Of a stretch of 6,874 bases of DNA, positions 1 to 5,945 are shown one piece after another. Numbering within the stretch: position 1 is the first letter of the stretch; each line of letters begins with the position of its first letter. The DNA comes from Limiplasma merdipullorum. GTDB lineage: Bacteria; Bacillota; Clostridia; Christensenellales; Aristaeellaceae. Location: positions 1-6,874 of the forward strand of contig DVHQ01000137.1 of the NCBI GenBank assembly GCA_018711955.1. The letters run 5' to 3'. The notes under the pieces are model-generated. The model was not told where the DNA came from, ran no database searches, and worked only from the letters and a program-made list of their open reading frames with translations. The position numbers and the translations under genes are program-made.

Positions 1-248
1 GGAATGTGAACAATCAGGGCCGACGCCAGCCAGAGGAGTGTCACTCGAAACGCCTTATGAAAATTGGCGTTTCGAAATATATACTCATAGTTACCCAAGC
101 CTGTAAATTCCATCGGACCAAGGCCATTCCACTTGAAAAGTGATACCACGATCAAATACCCCAAGGGAACGACAAAAAAGACAAAGGTCAGCGCCAGGGC
201 CGGAATCGTGTAGATCAATGCGTGTTCCTGCCGTCTGAAGGATTGCAT
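1..248 (-). CDS. Sugar ABC transporter permease, MalF-type (N-terminal part, cut by window edge)
   Basis: This is an inner-membrane subunit of a CUT1-type carbohydrate importer, which would pair with the binding protein encoded just upstream at 341-1594. Eighty-two codons are visible. A short basic cytoplasmic start (MQSFRRQEH) leads into a hydrophobic first membrane segment at about residues 11-36. Next comes the family's usual stretch, in which FKWNG is followed by FTGLGNYEYIF at residues 48-58, and then a second hydrophobic segment from about residue 69. The ATG at 248 is chosen because GGAGG (256-260) lies 7 nt ahead of it. The EAA loop that contacts the ATPase would lie beyond the window and cannot be checked. 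The 92-bp gap to the binding-protein gene contains a terminator-like hairpin. Family assignment is firm; the substrate is not known from sequence. Confidence 0.88.
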   Translation of the reverse strand, partial: MQSFRRQEHALIYTIPALALTFVFFVVPLGYLIVVSLFKWNGLGPMEFTGLGNYEYIFRNANFHKAFRVTLLWLASALIVHI

Positions 249-265
249 GCGGGTTCCTCCTTTTG

Positions 266-319
266 AAAAAAAGGCGCCGCAGATCGGCCGGGCAGTGCCC
301 GTTGATGGATTGCGGCGCC
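266..319 (-). terminator. Terminator-like hairpin between binding-protein and permease genes
   Basis: Read on the minus strand, a 9-bp GC-rich perfect stem (TGCGGCGCC at 311-319 with GGCGCCGCA at 273-281) encloses a smaller GGG/CCC hairpin at 290-300. It is followed at once by seven T residues (272-266). This has the form of an intrinsic terminator, yet the permease ribosome-binding site starts only 6 nt after the T run. Partial termination or 3'-end protection of the binding-protein message is the likely role, giving more binding protein than permease. Confidence 0.8.
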
Positions 320-340
320 CATATGGATGCGGTCAGGAAA

Positions 341-1594
341 TCAATAGTCGTTTTCGGCGGCCAGCTGAGAAACAAACTCTTCCGCCGTGATCTCTCCCAG
401 CACCAGCGACTCCACCAGAGAGGGAAGTGCGGCGTTGGCAGCGGTGGAAAGGTTGCGCTGCACATTGACAATGCTTTCTTCCCCATCGGAATAGACGTTG
501 AAGTATTCCCGCTGTACGCTGTTCATGCTGGCCATATCCTCATCGGTAAGGGTCAGCTTGGCAGACTGGTACTCGCTGCCCTCCAGCGTATAAATCTTGG
601 TGGACTCTTCATTGGTGAGGTATTTCAGCAGGGTCACAACCGCTTCCGCCTTGGCGGGATCTTCCTGTGCAGCTGCAGCCCAGGGAGCCTGCGCATCCGT
701 CACCAGATAATTCTGCGCAACCTTGCCATCGCCAAACGACGGTGCCACGCCCACTTTGATCTTGTCCACCATGTCTTCCGGGATGGAGCCAATCAGCCAG
801 GGGCCGTCAATCACCATGGCCGTCTTGCCGGTAAGGAAGTTACTGGAGGAAACGGAATAATTCGCGCCTACAGCGTCATTGGTCGTGTAGGCAAACGCCT
901 TCTGCAGATATTCGGCAGCCTGAACCATCTCTTCGCATTCAATGGTGCCGCTATTGGCCAGTTCCGCACCGGCGAGGCTGGCAAACACATAGGTCAACAG
1001 TCCCGTGGCATACCATGCATCATCTGCAGTGTAGAGCGAAATGGCAGCAACACCGTTTTCCTTGAGCGCTTCGGCGCAGTCGAAAAACTCGTCCCACGTG
1101 GTGGGAAAATGGTCATACCCGGCCGCTTCAAGAAGCTCTTCGTTGTAATAGAACACGGCCGCCTGCTGCGCTCTGGGCAAAGAGTAGAGCTTGCCATCCA
1201 GGGTCAGAAGGTCCAAATCGCTCTGGTTGAACCTGGCCTTCCACTCGTCATCCATGTAGGGCATCAGGTCCATCAGCCTTCCGCTCTTCTGACGGGAAAG
1301 ATCGTTGGGATTATAGGTGTAGCAAAAGATATCCGGCGTCTCATTGGCGGCGATCATCGCCTTTACCTTTTCCTGATACGTGGGAAAATCCGGATTGACG
1401 TCAGCCACAGCCTTATAGATCCCTTCATATTCCTGATTGAACATCTCCAGAATCTTCTCAGTGGCCTGACCGCGCGCGGTGTCGCTGCTCATGTGATGAT
1501 AAATGTTGATTTCGATCGGTTCCTGCGCATAGCTCACCGGAGCCATGCCCACAAGCAGGCAAAGCGCCAGAATGATACCCAAAGTTCTTTTCAT
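341..1594 (-). CDS. Extracellular sugar-binding protein of a CUT1 ABC transporter
   Basis: This is the solute receptor that captures a sugar outside the membrane and delivers it to the permease encoded downstream. It has 417 residues, normal for the family. Residues 1-23 form a signal peptide (MKR, a hydrophobic core, then cleavage after SYA). The mature protein has the family 1 binding-protein layout: an N-terminal lobe with KVKAMIAANETPDIF (77-90), DGKLYSLPRAQQAAVFYYNEELLEA split across 133-157, the PTTWDEF motif (164-170), and MVIDGPW (260-266) at the hinge side. A C-terminal PAKAEAVVTLLKYLTNEE helix region lies at 313-330. An in-frame start 13 codons upstream is rejected, because the ATG at 1594 begins a proper signal peptide and has GGAGG at 1606-1610, with a somewhat long 11-nt spacing. 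No lipobox cysteine is visible, unusual for a Gram-positive binding protein. The substrate is not readable; the context suggests a sugar acid or a glycoside. Confidence 0.92.
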   Translation of the reverse strand: MKRTLGIILALCLLVGMAPVSYAQEPIEINIYHHMSSDTARGQATEKILEMFNQEYEGIYKAVADVNPDFPTYQEKVKAMIAANETPDIFCYTYNPNDLSRQKSGRLMDLMPYMDDEWKARFNQSDLDLLTLDGKLYSLPRAQQAAVFYYNEELLEAAGYDHFPTTWDEFFDCAEALKENGVAAISLYTADDAWYATGLLTYVFASLAGAELANSGTIECEEMVQAAEYLQKAFAYTTNDAVGANYSVSSSNFLTGKTAMVIDGPWLIGSIPEDMVDKIKVGVAPSFGDGKVAQNYLVTDAQAPWAAAAQEDPAKAEAVVTLLKYLTNEESTKIYTLEGSEYQSAKLTLTDEDMASMNSVQREYFNVYSDGEESIVNVQRNLSTAANAALPSLVESLVLGEITAEEFVSQLAAENDY

Positions 1595-1653
1595 GTTGCT
1601 GAGATCCTCCGTTTCATCAATTTTGAAAGGCAACCCTTTCTCTCTATGGGCTT

Positions 1654-1682
1654 AGTATAGCAGAGCACAACAAGAATTACAT
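1654..1682 (-). promoter_or_regulatory. Candidate promoter for the binding-protein/permease operon
   Basis: On the minus strand, TGC-TATACT (1662-1654) is a good extended -10 element. The hexamer 17 bp upstream (ATGTAA, 1682-1677) is a weak -35 with 3 of 6 consensus positions. The predicted start near 1647 would give a leader of about 53 nt before the ATG at 1594. The extended -10 form is shared with the gntR and second binding-protein promoters, but the spacer lacks the TGKNNMCA palindrome those two carry. Confidence 0.45.
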
Positions 1683-1815
1683 TCCACAGATTTATCCTGA
1701 AAACTATACTTTTCGCCACAAACGGAGAGGTTTTACGGAGCCTTGAACACACATTTGGGTGCATCTAGCAGAGTATTGTGCGTGCTGACGGTAGGGAAAA
1801 TCACAAAACTAACTT

Positions 1816-1837
1816 TATTTATAGACATTTATAAATA
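1816..1837. repeat. AT-rich inverted repeat, possible operator
   Basis: TATTTATA (1816-1823) and TATAAATA (1830-1837) are perfect 8-bp inverted arms around a 6-nt centre. The repeat lies about 170 bp upstream of the candidate promoter of the 341-1594 gene. It could be a regulator site, but palindromes arise readily in AT-rich DNA and its distance from the promoter is large. Confidence 0.3.
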
Positions 1838-1926
1838 TGAAAACACAAAACAGTCGCGTTCGTCAGCTCATTCGGGCGGCACAGACTGATGCAGCGCTTC
1901 CGTCTCCAGAAAACCAGTAGCATGCT

Positions 1927-1974
1927 AAAGACAAACCCCGCCGAAGGGTTTTCAAAAACCTTTTCAGCGGGGTT
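1927..1974 (-). terminator. Intrinsic terminator of the dgoA-dgoK operon
   Basis: It starts 20 bp after the dgoK stop. On the minus strand AACCCCGC (1974-1967) pairs with GCGGGGTT (1941-1934), and the inner part can extend the stem through GGTTT/AAACC with a small loop. A T-rich tail (TTTGTCTTT) follows. It separates the enzyme operon from the transporter operon downstream on the same strand. Confidence 0.82.
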
Positions 1975-1993
1975 GCATTTTCCCGTCCATCCA

Positions 1994-2980
1994 TCAGCCC
2001 AGGCCGCTTGTCCAGATTGTCTTTACGCCCAAGAATCCCATGGATTTCCGAAGCGATTCGTCAATCAGCACCGCCTCATACCCATGATCGCGCAGCAGAT
2101 CGTGAAGGGCAGCGCCCAGCGGGGGTTTGCTTGCGATATAAAGGACATGTCCAGGTGAAAAGAGGGAGGAATGCTCCAACGCCTCAAGGTCCATGCGCAT
2201 GACGGCTCCCAGCAGAAAATTACGTGCCTCGGATGCGGTGAAGTTGCCCAGCGTACGCATGATGCGAACAAGAAAAGCCGCGCGTCCCAGCCCGGCATCG
2301 CACGCAGCAGCACCGGCCAGCATGAGCGAGGAATCATAATCCTGAGGGGAAACAAAAGCACTTTCCAGAGATTCGGAGAGGACTGTATGATGGGTCAACA
2401 CGTCGAGAAGCTCACCGGAAATAGAGGTCATGCACCCCCGCAAGCTGCCGTCGCGGCCCACTGAGATAAACTTGTTGTGGCTGCCCGGCAACACCAGCAT
2501 CAGATCGTGGTTGGGACGCAGGGCGGTCCACAGCCCGATGGCCTCCGTTTCCTCTCCACGCATCATATCCACATTGCAAAGGCGATCCAGCGTCACCGGC
2601 TCGGTGGTGTTTTTCAGCCCCGGAATAAACGTAACAGGAAACGGAAGGAGGTCGGGAAATTCGCATGTGACCAACCCGGCATGAAACTGTGCCGGGCCGG
2701 CCGGCGCCGCCAGATGAGGAATCTCCATAAGGCCGACATCGCTGGTAATCATGCCATATGCCGCGCAGAGGCGCACGTCTTGCGCCGTGATGCCAGCCGA
2801 ATCCATTACCTGCCGAACGCACGTCCTGATACCGTTGCACAAGCGGCCGTTATTTCCGTCGATAGCCGTGTGGCTGACGCCAGCTTCATCGCTGGCCTGA
2901 GCGAGCGGCTGCCAGACCTCATCTAACAGCGATACACGCAGATTCGTCGTCCCGGCATCGATAATGATGAAATAGCTCAT
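1994..2980 (-). CDS. dgoK: 2-dehydro-3-deoxygalactonokinase (DgoK family)
   Basis: This cytoplasmic kinase uses ATP to phosphorylate 2-keto-3-deoxygalactonate at C6, making the substrate for the aldolase encoded just upstream. It has 328 residues, somewhat longer than the enteric enzyme (about 290). Family marks seen are the nucleotide-binding DAGTTNLR (8-15), DEAGV (31-35), MMRGEETEAIGL (139-150), LPGSHNKF (164-171) and TSISGEL (185-191). These match the DgoK family rather than the PfkB-type KdgK kinases. The ATG at 2980 overlaps the aldolase stop codon as ATGA, which points to translational coupling; a GTG 7 codons upstream is less likely. GGGAGG and GAGAAGG sequences precede the start inside the aldolase gene. 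Activity on the gluconate epimer cannot be excluded. Confidence 0.93.
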   Translation of the reverse strand: MSYFIIIDAGTTNLRVSLLDEVWQPLAQASDEAGVSHTAIDGNNGRLCNGIRTCVRQVMDSAGITAQDVRLCAAYGMITSDVGLMEIPHLAAPAGPAQFHAGLVTCEFPDLLPFPVTFIPGLKNTTEPVTLDRLCNVDMMRGEETEAIGLWTALRPNHDLMLVLPGSHNKFISVGRDGSLRGCMTSISGELLDVLTHHTVLSESLESAFVSPQDYDSSLMLAGAAACDAGLGRAAFLVRIMRTLGNFTASEARNFLLGAVMRMDLEALEHSSLFSPGHVLYIASKPPLGAALHDLLRDHGYEAVLIDESLRKSMGFLGVKTIWTSGLG

Positions 2981-3654
2981 GCCTTCTCGCGCGCCTCCCA
3001 CGTCGTGATGGCAGCAACGAATTCACGTGCGCGGGCAGTAATTCCGGCCATATCGCCCGCGCGAAGAAGATCTTTACGCACCAGCTCGCCGCCGACTCCA
3101 AAACCAACGACGCCAGCATCCAGGAAGGAAGCGATCGTTTCAGGGCGCACGCCGCCCACCGCCGTCATGGGGATATGGCCAAGAGGGCCCCGGACGGCGC
3201 GGATGTAACCAACGCCCAGTTCTCCCGCAGGAAAAAGCTTAACCAGGTCGGCTCCCGCTTCATAGGCAGTAACAATTTCCGTAGGGGTCAAAGCGCCGGG
3301 CATGGAAACCGCGCCCAGTTCCCGCGTGCGGCGAATAACTTCTACATTCGTATTGGGAGAGATGACCAGCTGTCCCCCGGCAGCGATGCTTTTCTCTACC
3401 TCTTCCACCGTCAGCGCTGTACCGCATCCCACCAGCAGATCCTCCGGGAAACGGCTCCGTACCGCATGAATACGCTTGCAGTTGTGTGCCACACAATCGG
3501 GATCGTCATGGTCGAAGGTAAACTCCAGTGCCCGAACGCCCCCTTCATAAAGTGCCGAGGCAATATCCAGCGCCTGTCCGCTGCCTATGCCTCTCAAAAT
3601 CGCCACCAGCCTTGTCCGCTTGATTTGTTCGAGCGCCGCCTCGTGTTGCAACAT
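2977..3654 (-). CDS. dgoA: 2-dehydro-3-deoxy-phosphogalactonate/phosphogluconate aldolase (DgoA/Eda family)
   Basis: This class I aldolase cleaves KDPGal or KDPG to pyruvate and D-glyceraldehyde-3-phosphate in the cytoplasm. It has 225 residues, a normal length for this TIM-barrel family. Visible marks are VAILRG (17-22), the likely catalytic base in LEFT (Glu44), GCGT (76-79), the SPN stretch (99-101), MPG plus TPTE (118-126), the Schiff-base lysine in DLVKLFPA (Lys139), and the phosphate-binding AVGGV (165-169) and GVGGEL (186-191). VAILRGI and EVIRR look closer to enteric DgoA than to Eda, which fits the neighbouring kinase. The symbol is therefore by likeness, and KDPG activity (eda) is possible. 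The ATG at 3654 is preferred to the GTG at 3672, because GGGAG sits 8 nt before it while the GTG lacks a site. It is the first gene of the operon; its stop overlaps dgoK. Confidence 0.92.
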   Translation of the reverse strand: MLQHEAALEQIKRTRLVAILRGIGSGQALDIASALYEGGVRALEFTFDHDDPDCVAHNCKRIHAVRSRFPEDLLVGCGTALTVEEVEKSIAAGGQLVISPNTNVEVIRRTRELGAVSMPGALTPTEIVTAYEAGADLVKLFPAGELGVGYIRAVRGPLGHIPMTAVGGVRPETIASFLDAGVVGFGVGGELVRKDLLRAGDMAGITARAREFVAAITTWEAREKA

Positions 3655-3691
3655 ACCCCGTTCTCCCTTCACTTATCGCATAAATTGGGCC

Positions 3692-3720
3692 TTGTGAAAA
3701 ATGGCACCAAATGATATAAT
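3692..3720 (+). promoter_or_regulatory. Promoter of the GntR-type regulator gene
   Basis: TTGTGA (3692-3697), a 17-bp spacer and TATAAT (3715-3720), with TG one base before the -10 box (extended -10). The predicted start is near 3727, giving a leader of about 42 nt to the ATG at 3769. The -10 lies 2 bp from the -10 of the opposing dgoA promoter. The spacer contains the palindrome TGGCACCA. Confidence 0.72.
3702..3709. promoter_or_regulatory. Candidate GntR/FadR-type operator
   Basis: TGGCACCA is an inverted repeat with a 2-nt centre, the TGGNNCCA pattern common for FadR-subfamily regulators. It lies between the -35 and -10 of the gntR promoter, and just downstream of the predicted dgoA start, so a bound regulator could block both. 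A related TGTACACA occupies the same spacer position in the promoter at 4518-4546. Confidence 0.45.
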
Positions 3721-3722
3721 AT

Positions 3723-3751
3723 ATAATATTCATTGAAGATGCTTTTGTCAA
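3723..3751 (-). promoter_or_regulatory. Promoter of the dgoA-dgoK operon
   Basis: On the minus strand TTGACA (3751-3746) matches the -35 consensus perfectly. It is followed by a 17-bp spacer and TATTAT (3728-3723), 5 of 6 for the -10. The predicted start is near 3716, leaving a leader of about 62 nt to the ATG at 3654. The promoter overlaps the 5' region of the divergent gntR transcript. Confidence 0.78.
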
Positions 3752-3768
3752 GGAAGGGGTCAAAGAAA

Positions 3769-4437
3769 ATGGAGGGCGCTTGTATCATCCAGAAAAGTAC
3801 GCTGACGCAGATGGTCACGGACCAGCTTCGTCAGGATATCCTGCTGGGGATTATCGCCTCCGGTAGCCGGATTACCGTACAGTCCATTGCCAAACGCTAT
3901 AATACCAGCGCACTGCCTGTGCGTGAGGCCATGCAGATTCTCAGCAGTGAAAACCTTTTGGAATTAAGCCCCTATAAAGGCGCTTCCGTATGTGAAATCA
4001 ACCACACGTTTATCAGCAATACCTATGATATTCTGCGCAGCATGGAGGTGCTGATCGTCGAATCCTGCCTTCCGCACTGGTCTAATGAGATCCGCGCCCA
4101 GATCGTCGCAGCCAATGACGAGATTCATCGACTGGATAGCTATGAGGCCGTGATCGAACGTTTCAACAGGCTCAACCGTGAATTTCATGATCCGCTTGAG
4201 CAATTTTGCATCAATACCCGCGCTATGGAACTGCGCAACAGCTGTCATCGAATCATTACGATTCTTGTGGACAAGAACCGGCCGCACCGGCTGGAACGCA
4301 TCCGCCATGTGGCCTTAGAGCATGATGCCATCGTAGCGGCACTCGACTCGGGAGATATTGACCGGCTGCGCAAGGTATATACGGAGCACTCCGTAGCGGC
4401 CAAGGAAGAAATGATGTACCAGATTTACGGAGAATAG
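3769..4437 (+). CDS. GntR-family transcription regulator with FCD domain (FadR subfamily)
   Basis: This DNA-binding regulator probably controls the sugar-acid genes around it. It has 222 residues. A winged helix-turn-helix lies at about 11-75: DQLRQDILLGII at 19-30, then the recognition part with YNTSALPVREAMQILSSENLLEL at 44-66, of the usual GntR form. The all-helical FCD effector domain follows at about 80-212. Candidate metal/effector ligands are His140 (in REFH), His185 (in LEHDAIVAALDSGD) and His207 (in TEHS), spaced as in FCD proteins. The start is the ATG at 3769, with AGGAAGGGG at 3751-3759; an upstream in-frame TTG at 3733 lacks a site. Enteric dgo operons are repressed by DgoR, also FadR-type, so a similar role answering to a sugar acid is likely but inferred. 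It diverges from dgoA and is followed by a terminator. Confidence 0.93.
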   Translation: MEGACIIQKSTLTQMVTDQLRQDILLGIIASGSRITVQSIAKRYNTSALPVREAMQILSSENLLELSPYKGASVCEINHTFISNTYDILRSMEVLIVESCLPHWSNEIRAQIVAANDEIHRLDSYEAVIERFNRLNREFHDPLEQFCINTRAMELRNSCHRIITILVDKNRPHRLERIRHVALEHDAIVAALDSGDIDRLRKVYTEHSVAAKEEMMYQIYGE

Positions 4438-4450
4438 ATATGCGATTCAT

Positions 4451-4479
4451 CTCTGCGGTTAGCAGCCGCAGAGCTTTTT
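4451..4479 (+). terminator. Intrinsic terminator after the regulator gene
   Basis: A perfect 8-bp stem (CTCTGCGG at 4451-4458 with CCGCAGAG at 4466-4473) and 7-nt loop are followed by CTTTTTGTT. It lies 13 bp after the stop codon and isolates the regulator from the transporter operon downstream. Confidence 0.88.
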
Positions 4480-4499
4480 GTTGCAAAAAATTAATATAA

Positions 4500-4519
4500 A
4501 ATATTTGATATAATATATT
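4500..4519. repeat. AT-rich imperfect palindrome upstream of the second transporter promoter
   Basis: A 20-bp imperfect palindrome, symmetric at 16 of 20 positions with 5-bp perfect ends (AATAT and ATATT), ends within the -35 box. It contains TGATATAATATAT (4506-4518), which is repeated exactly at 3712-3724 in the dgoA/gntR promoter region. It might be a regulator site, an upstream AT-rich (UP-type) element, or a second extended -10 (TGATATAAT). Confidence 0.35.
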
Positions 4520-4546
4520 GACACGCATGTACACAAATGCTATAAT
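4518..4546 (+). promoter_or_regulatory. Consensus sigma-A promoter of the second binding-protein/permease operon
   Basis: TTGACA (4518-4523), an exact 17-bp spacer and TATAAT (4541-4546): both hexamers match consensus, with TG one base before the -10. Transcription should begin near 4553, giving a leader of about 74 nt before the ATG at 4627. So strong a promoter is probably kept in check by a repressor; TGTACACA (4528-4535) in the spacer is the candidate site. Confidence 0.88.
4528..4535. promoter_or_regulatory. Candidate GntR/FadR-type operator in the transporter promoter
   Basis: TGTACACA is a TGT-NN-ACA inverted repeat. On the opposite strand TTGTGTACAT is close to the TTGTNNACAA pattern of FadR-type operators. 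It sits at the same distance from the -10 box as TGGCACCA in the gntR promoter. Confidence 0.45.
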
Positions 4547-4626
4547 CCGGCCGTGGCAGACAAATGAGATCCTGAATCGTTGTCATCCGGGCAGTATTGC
4601 CTGAAAATAATTAAGGAGGGTTAACC

Positions 4627-5898
4627 ATGAAGAAGTTTCTGTCTCTGGCGCTGGTTGCCGTGCTATGTCTGTGCAGCCTTGCCATCCCTGCCGTCGCGGA
4701 GAATGACGTGGTAGAGGTGCTCTACCTGTCCTCCACCATTCTGGAGACGCCGGAAGGCGCGTTTGAGCAGCAGCTCATCGACAAGTTCAACGCTGAAAAT
4801 CCTGGTATTCATGTGACCGTTGAGGGCTGTGCCGCCAACGATCTTAACGCCAAGCTGACCGCCATGGCCGCCGCCAATGACCTGCCGGCCTTTGTGATGG
4901 GCAATGAAACCACCATGTCCGCCCTGGTAGACATGGATATGGTTGTCCCCATGGAGGATCTGATGGATCAGGAGTACATCGATGGCTTTGTGCCTGCCAA
5001 CCTCGACAGCTATGTCATCGATGGCAAGCACTATGGCATCCCCTATTTCGGCGGTGCTCAGGGTATTATCTACCGCAAGGACATCTTCGAAGAGAAGGGT
5101 CTGAGCGAGCCGACGACCTGGGATGAGTTCGTTGAGGTTTGCCAGGCGCTGACCGGCGACGGTTCCTACGGCATCGCGTTGGTAGGCACCAAGAACTCCT
5201 CCGGCGCCAGCCGCTTCCAGCCTGTCATCCATAACTTTGGCTGTGATGAGTTCTACAAGGATGAGAATGGTCAGTGGGTAACCGACATCGGCAGCGAAAA
5301 GTTCACCGCCGCGCTGAAGGCCTTTACCGATCTGAACAACGTCTATGGCGTGGTGCCTCCGGGCGTGGTGGAAACCGGCTATCCCGAAGCTGTCGCGCTC
5401 TTCACCAGCGGACAGGCCGCGATGCTCATCACCGGTTCCAACGCACTGGGCGCCATCACCTCCCAGGTGCCTGAACTCAAGGGCAAGCTGGCCTCTATGC
5501 CCAACATTCCCGTTGAGCGTTCCGTCAGTGCCGCTGCTGGTTTTGCCTTCTTCGTCACCGCGCAGGATGAAGCTGTGCAGCAGGCGGCCGTCGAGTTCAT
5601 CAAGTACTTTATCAATACGGAAAATTCCCTGGACTTCGCCGAGCTGACCGGCCGTCTGCCGGTTCGCAAGGAAGCGATGGAAAGCGAGCGTATTTCCAAC
5701 ATGACCGAGCTGTCCGGCTTCCTCAAGGCGCTTGAGAATGTCTGGATCCCGCCGACAATCCCCGGCTACAGCGAGATCAACGATATCCTTGGCGAGGCGT
5801 ATCAGTCCGTATTTACTGGTCAGGCCACGGTCGAAGAGGCTTCCGCCGCTGCCGGCGAGCGCGCCCAGGCGTTGTGCGACGAGGCCAACGCCCAGTAA
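4627..5898 (+). CDS. Extracellular sugar-binding protein of a second CUT1 ABC transporter
   Basis: This is the solute receptor for the permease encoded downstream. It has 423 residues, normal for family 1 binding proteins. The signal peptide is MKKF plus a hydrophobic core, with cleavage after AVA at residue 24. Recognisable parts are EQQLIDKFNAENPGIHV (47-63), AKLTAMAAANDLPAFV (75-90), DGKHYGIPYFGG (132-143), YRKDIFEEKGL (149-159), PTTWDEF (162-168), the hinge-side FTSGQAAMLITGS (259-271), AAVEFIKYFIN (320-330) and the C-terminal SVFTGQATVEEA (394-405). AAGGAGG lies 7 nt before the ATG, a very strong site. No lipobox cysteine is seen: cysteines 14 and 16 are preceded by Leu. It differs from the 341-1594 protein well beyond the shared family motifs, so the two importers probably take different ligands or arose by old duplication. 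The ligand is unknown. Confidence 0.94.
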   Translation: MKKFLSLALVAVLCLCSLAIPAVAENDVVEVLYLSSTILETPEGAFEQQLIDKFNAENPGIHVTVEGCAANDLNAKLTAMAAANDLPAFVMGNETTMSALVDMDMVVPMEDLMDQEYIDGFVPANLDSYVIDGKHYGIPYFGGAQGIIYRKDIFEEKGLSEPTTWDEFVEVCQALTGDGSYGIALVGTKNSSGASRFQPVIHNFGCDEFYKDENGQWVTDIGSEKFTAALKAFTDLNNVYGVVPPGVVETGYPEAVALFTSGQAAMLITGSNALGAITSQVPELKGKLASMPNIPVERSVSAAAGFAFFVTAQDEAVQQAAVEFIKYFINTENSLDFAELTGRLPVRKEAMESERISNMTELSGFLKALENVWIPPTIPGYSEINDILGEAYQSVFTGQATVEEASAAAGERAQALCDEANAQ

Positions 5899-5910
5899 TC
5901 CGGCCGCTAC

Positions 5911-5945
5911 AAAGGAGCGCTGTCCGCATCGGGCGGCGCTCCTTT
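5911..5945 (+). terminator. Strong stem-loop between binding-protein and permease genes
   Basis: AAAGGAGCGC (5911-5920) pairs perfectly with GCGCTCCTTT (5936-5945), a 10-bp stem with a 15-nt loop, 13 bp after the stop codon. Only a short weak T-rich tail follows, so it may act as a leaky terminator or as a 3'-end stabiliser that raises binding-protein levels over permease. It is the counterpart of the hairpin at 266-319. Confidence 0.65.

Larger units (their letters stand above)
1595..1926. other. Gene-free intergenic region
   Basis: No credible gene lies here. The open frames have no ribosome-binding site or recognisable product. The stretch is AT-rich around 1797-1850. It holds a candidate minus-strand promoter near 1654-1682 for the binding-protein gene and an 8-bp-arm inverted repeat at 1816-1837. 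The left edge is the 5' leader of the 341-1594 gene; the right edge abuts the terminator of the dgoA-dgoK operon. I saw no tRNA, riboswitch or insertion-sequence end. Confidence 0.6.

Noticed and set aside
263..1660. Long plus-strand open frame (465 codons) antisense to the first binding protein
   Set aside because: It mirrors the codon pattern of the real gene on the other strand. It has no recognisable family, many Arg/His/Gly-rich stretches, and begins inside the terminator hairpin. The opposite strand has clear family motifs, a signal peptide and a ribosome-binding site.
1889..2158. Small plus-strand open frame spanning the dgoK terminator
   Set aside because: It reads through the terminator hairpin and the 3' end of dgoK in antisense, has no ribosome-binding site and no recognisable product.
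3175..3714. Plus-strand open frame antisense to the aldolase
   Set aside because: Covers the aldolase catalytic motifs on the opposite strand and runs into the promoter region; no recognisable product.
3655..3768. Catabolite-repression (cre) site for CcpA in the divergent promoter region
   Set aside because: No stretch matched the cre consensus (WTGNNARCGNWWWCAW) by eye here or upstream of either binding-protein gene.
4553..4626. Possible riboswitch or leader hairpin before the second binding protein
   Set aside because: Only a weak GGCA/TGCC stem (4590-4601) is visible; the 74-nt leader is too short and unstructured for a known riboswitch class.
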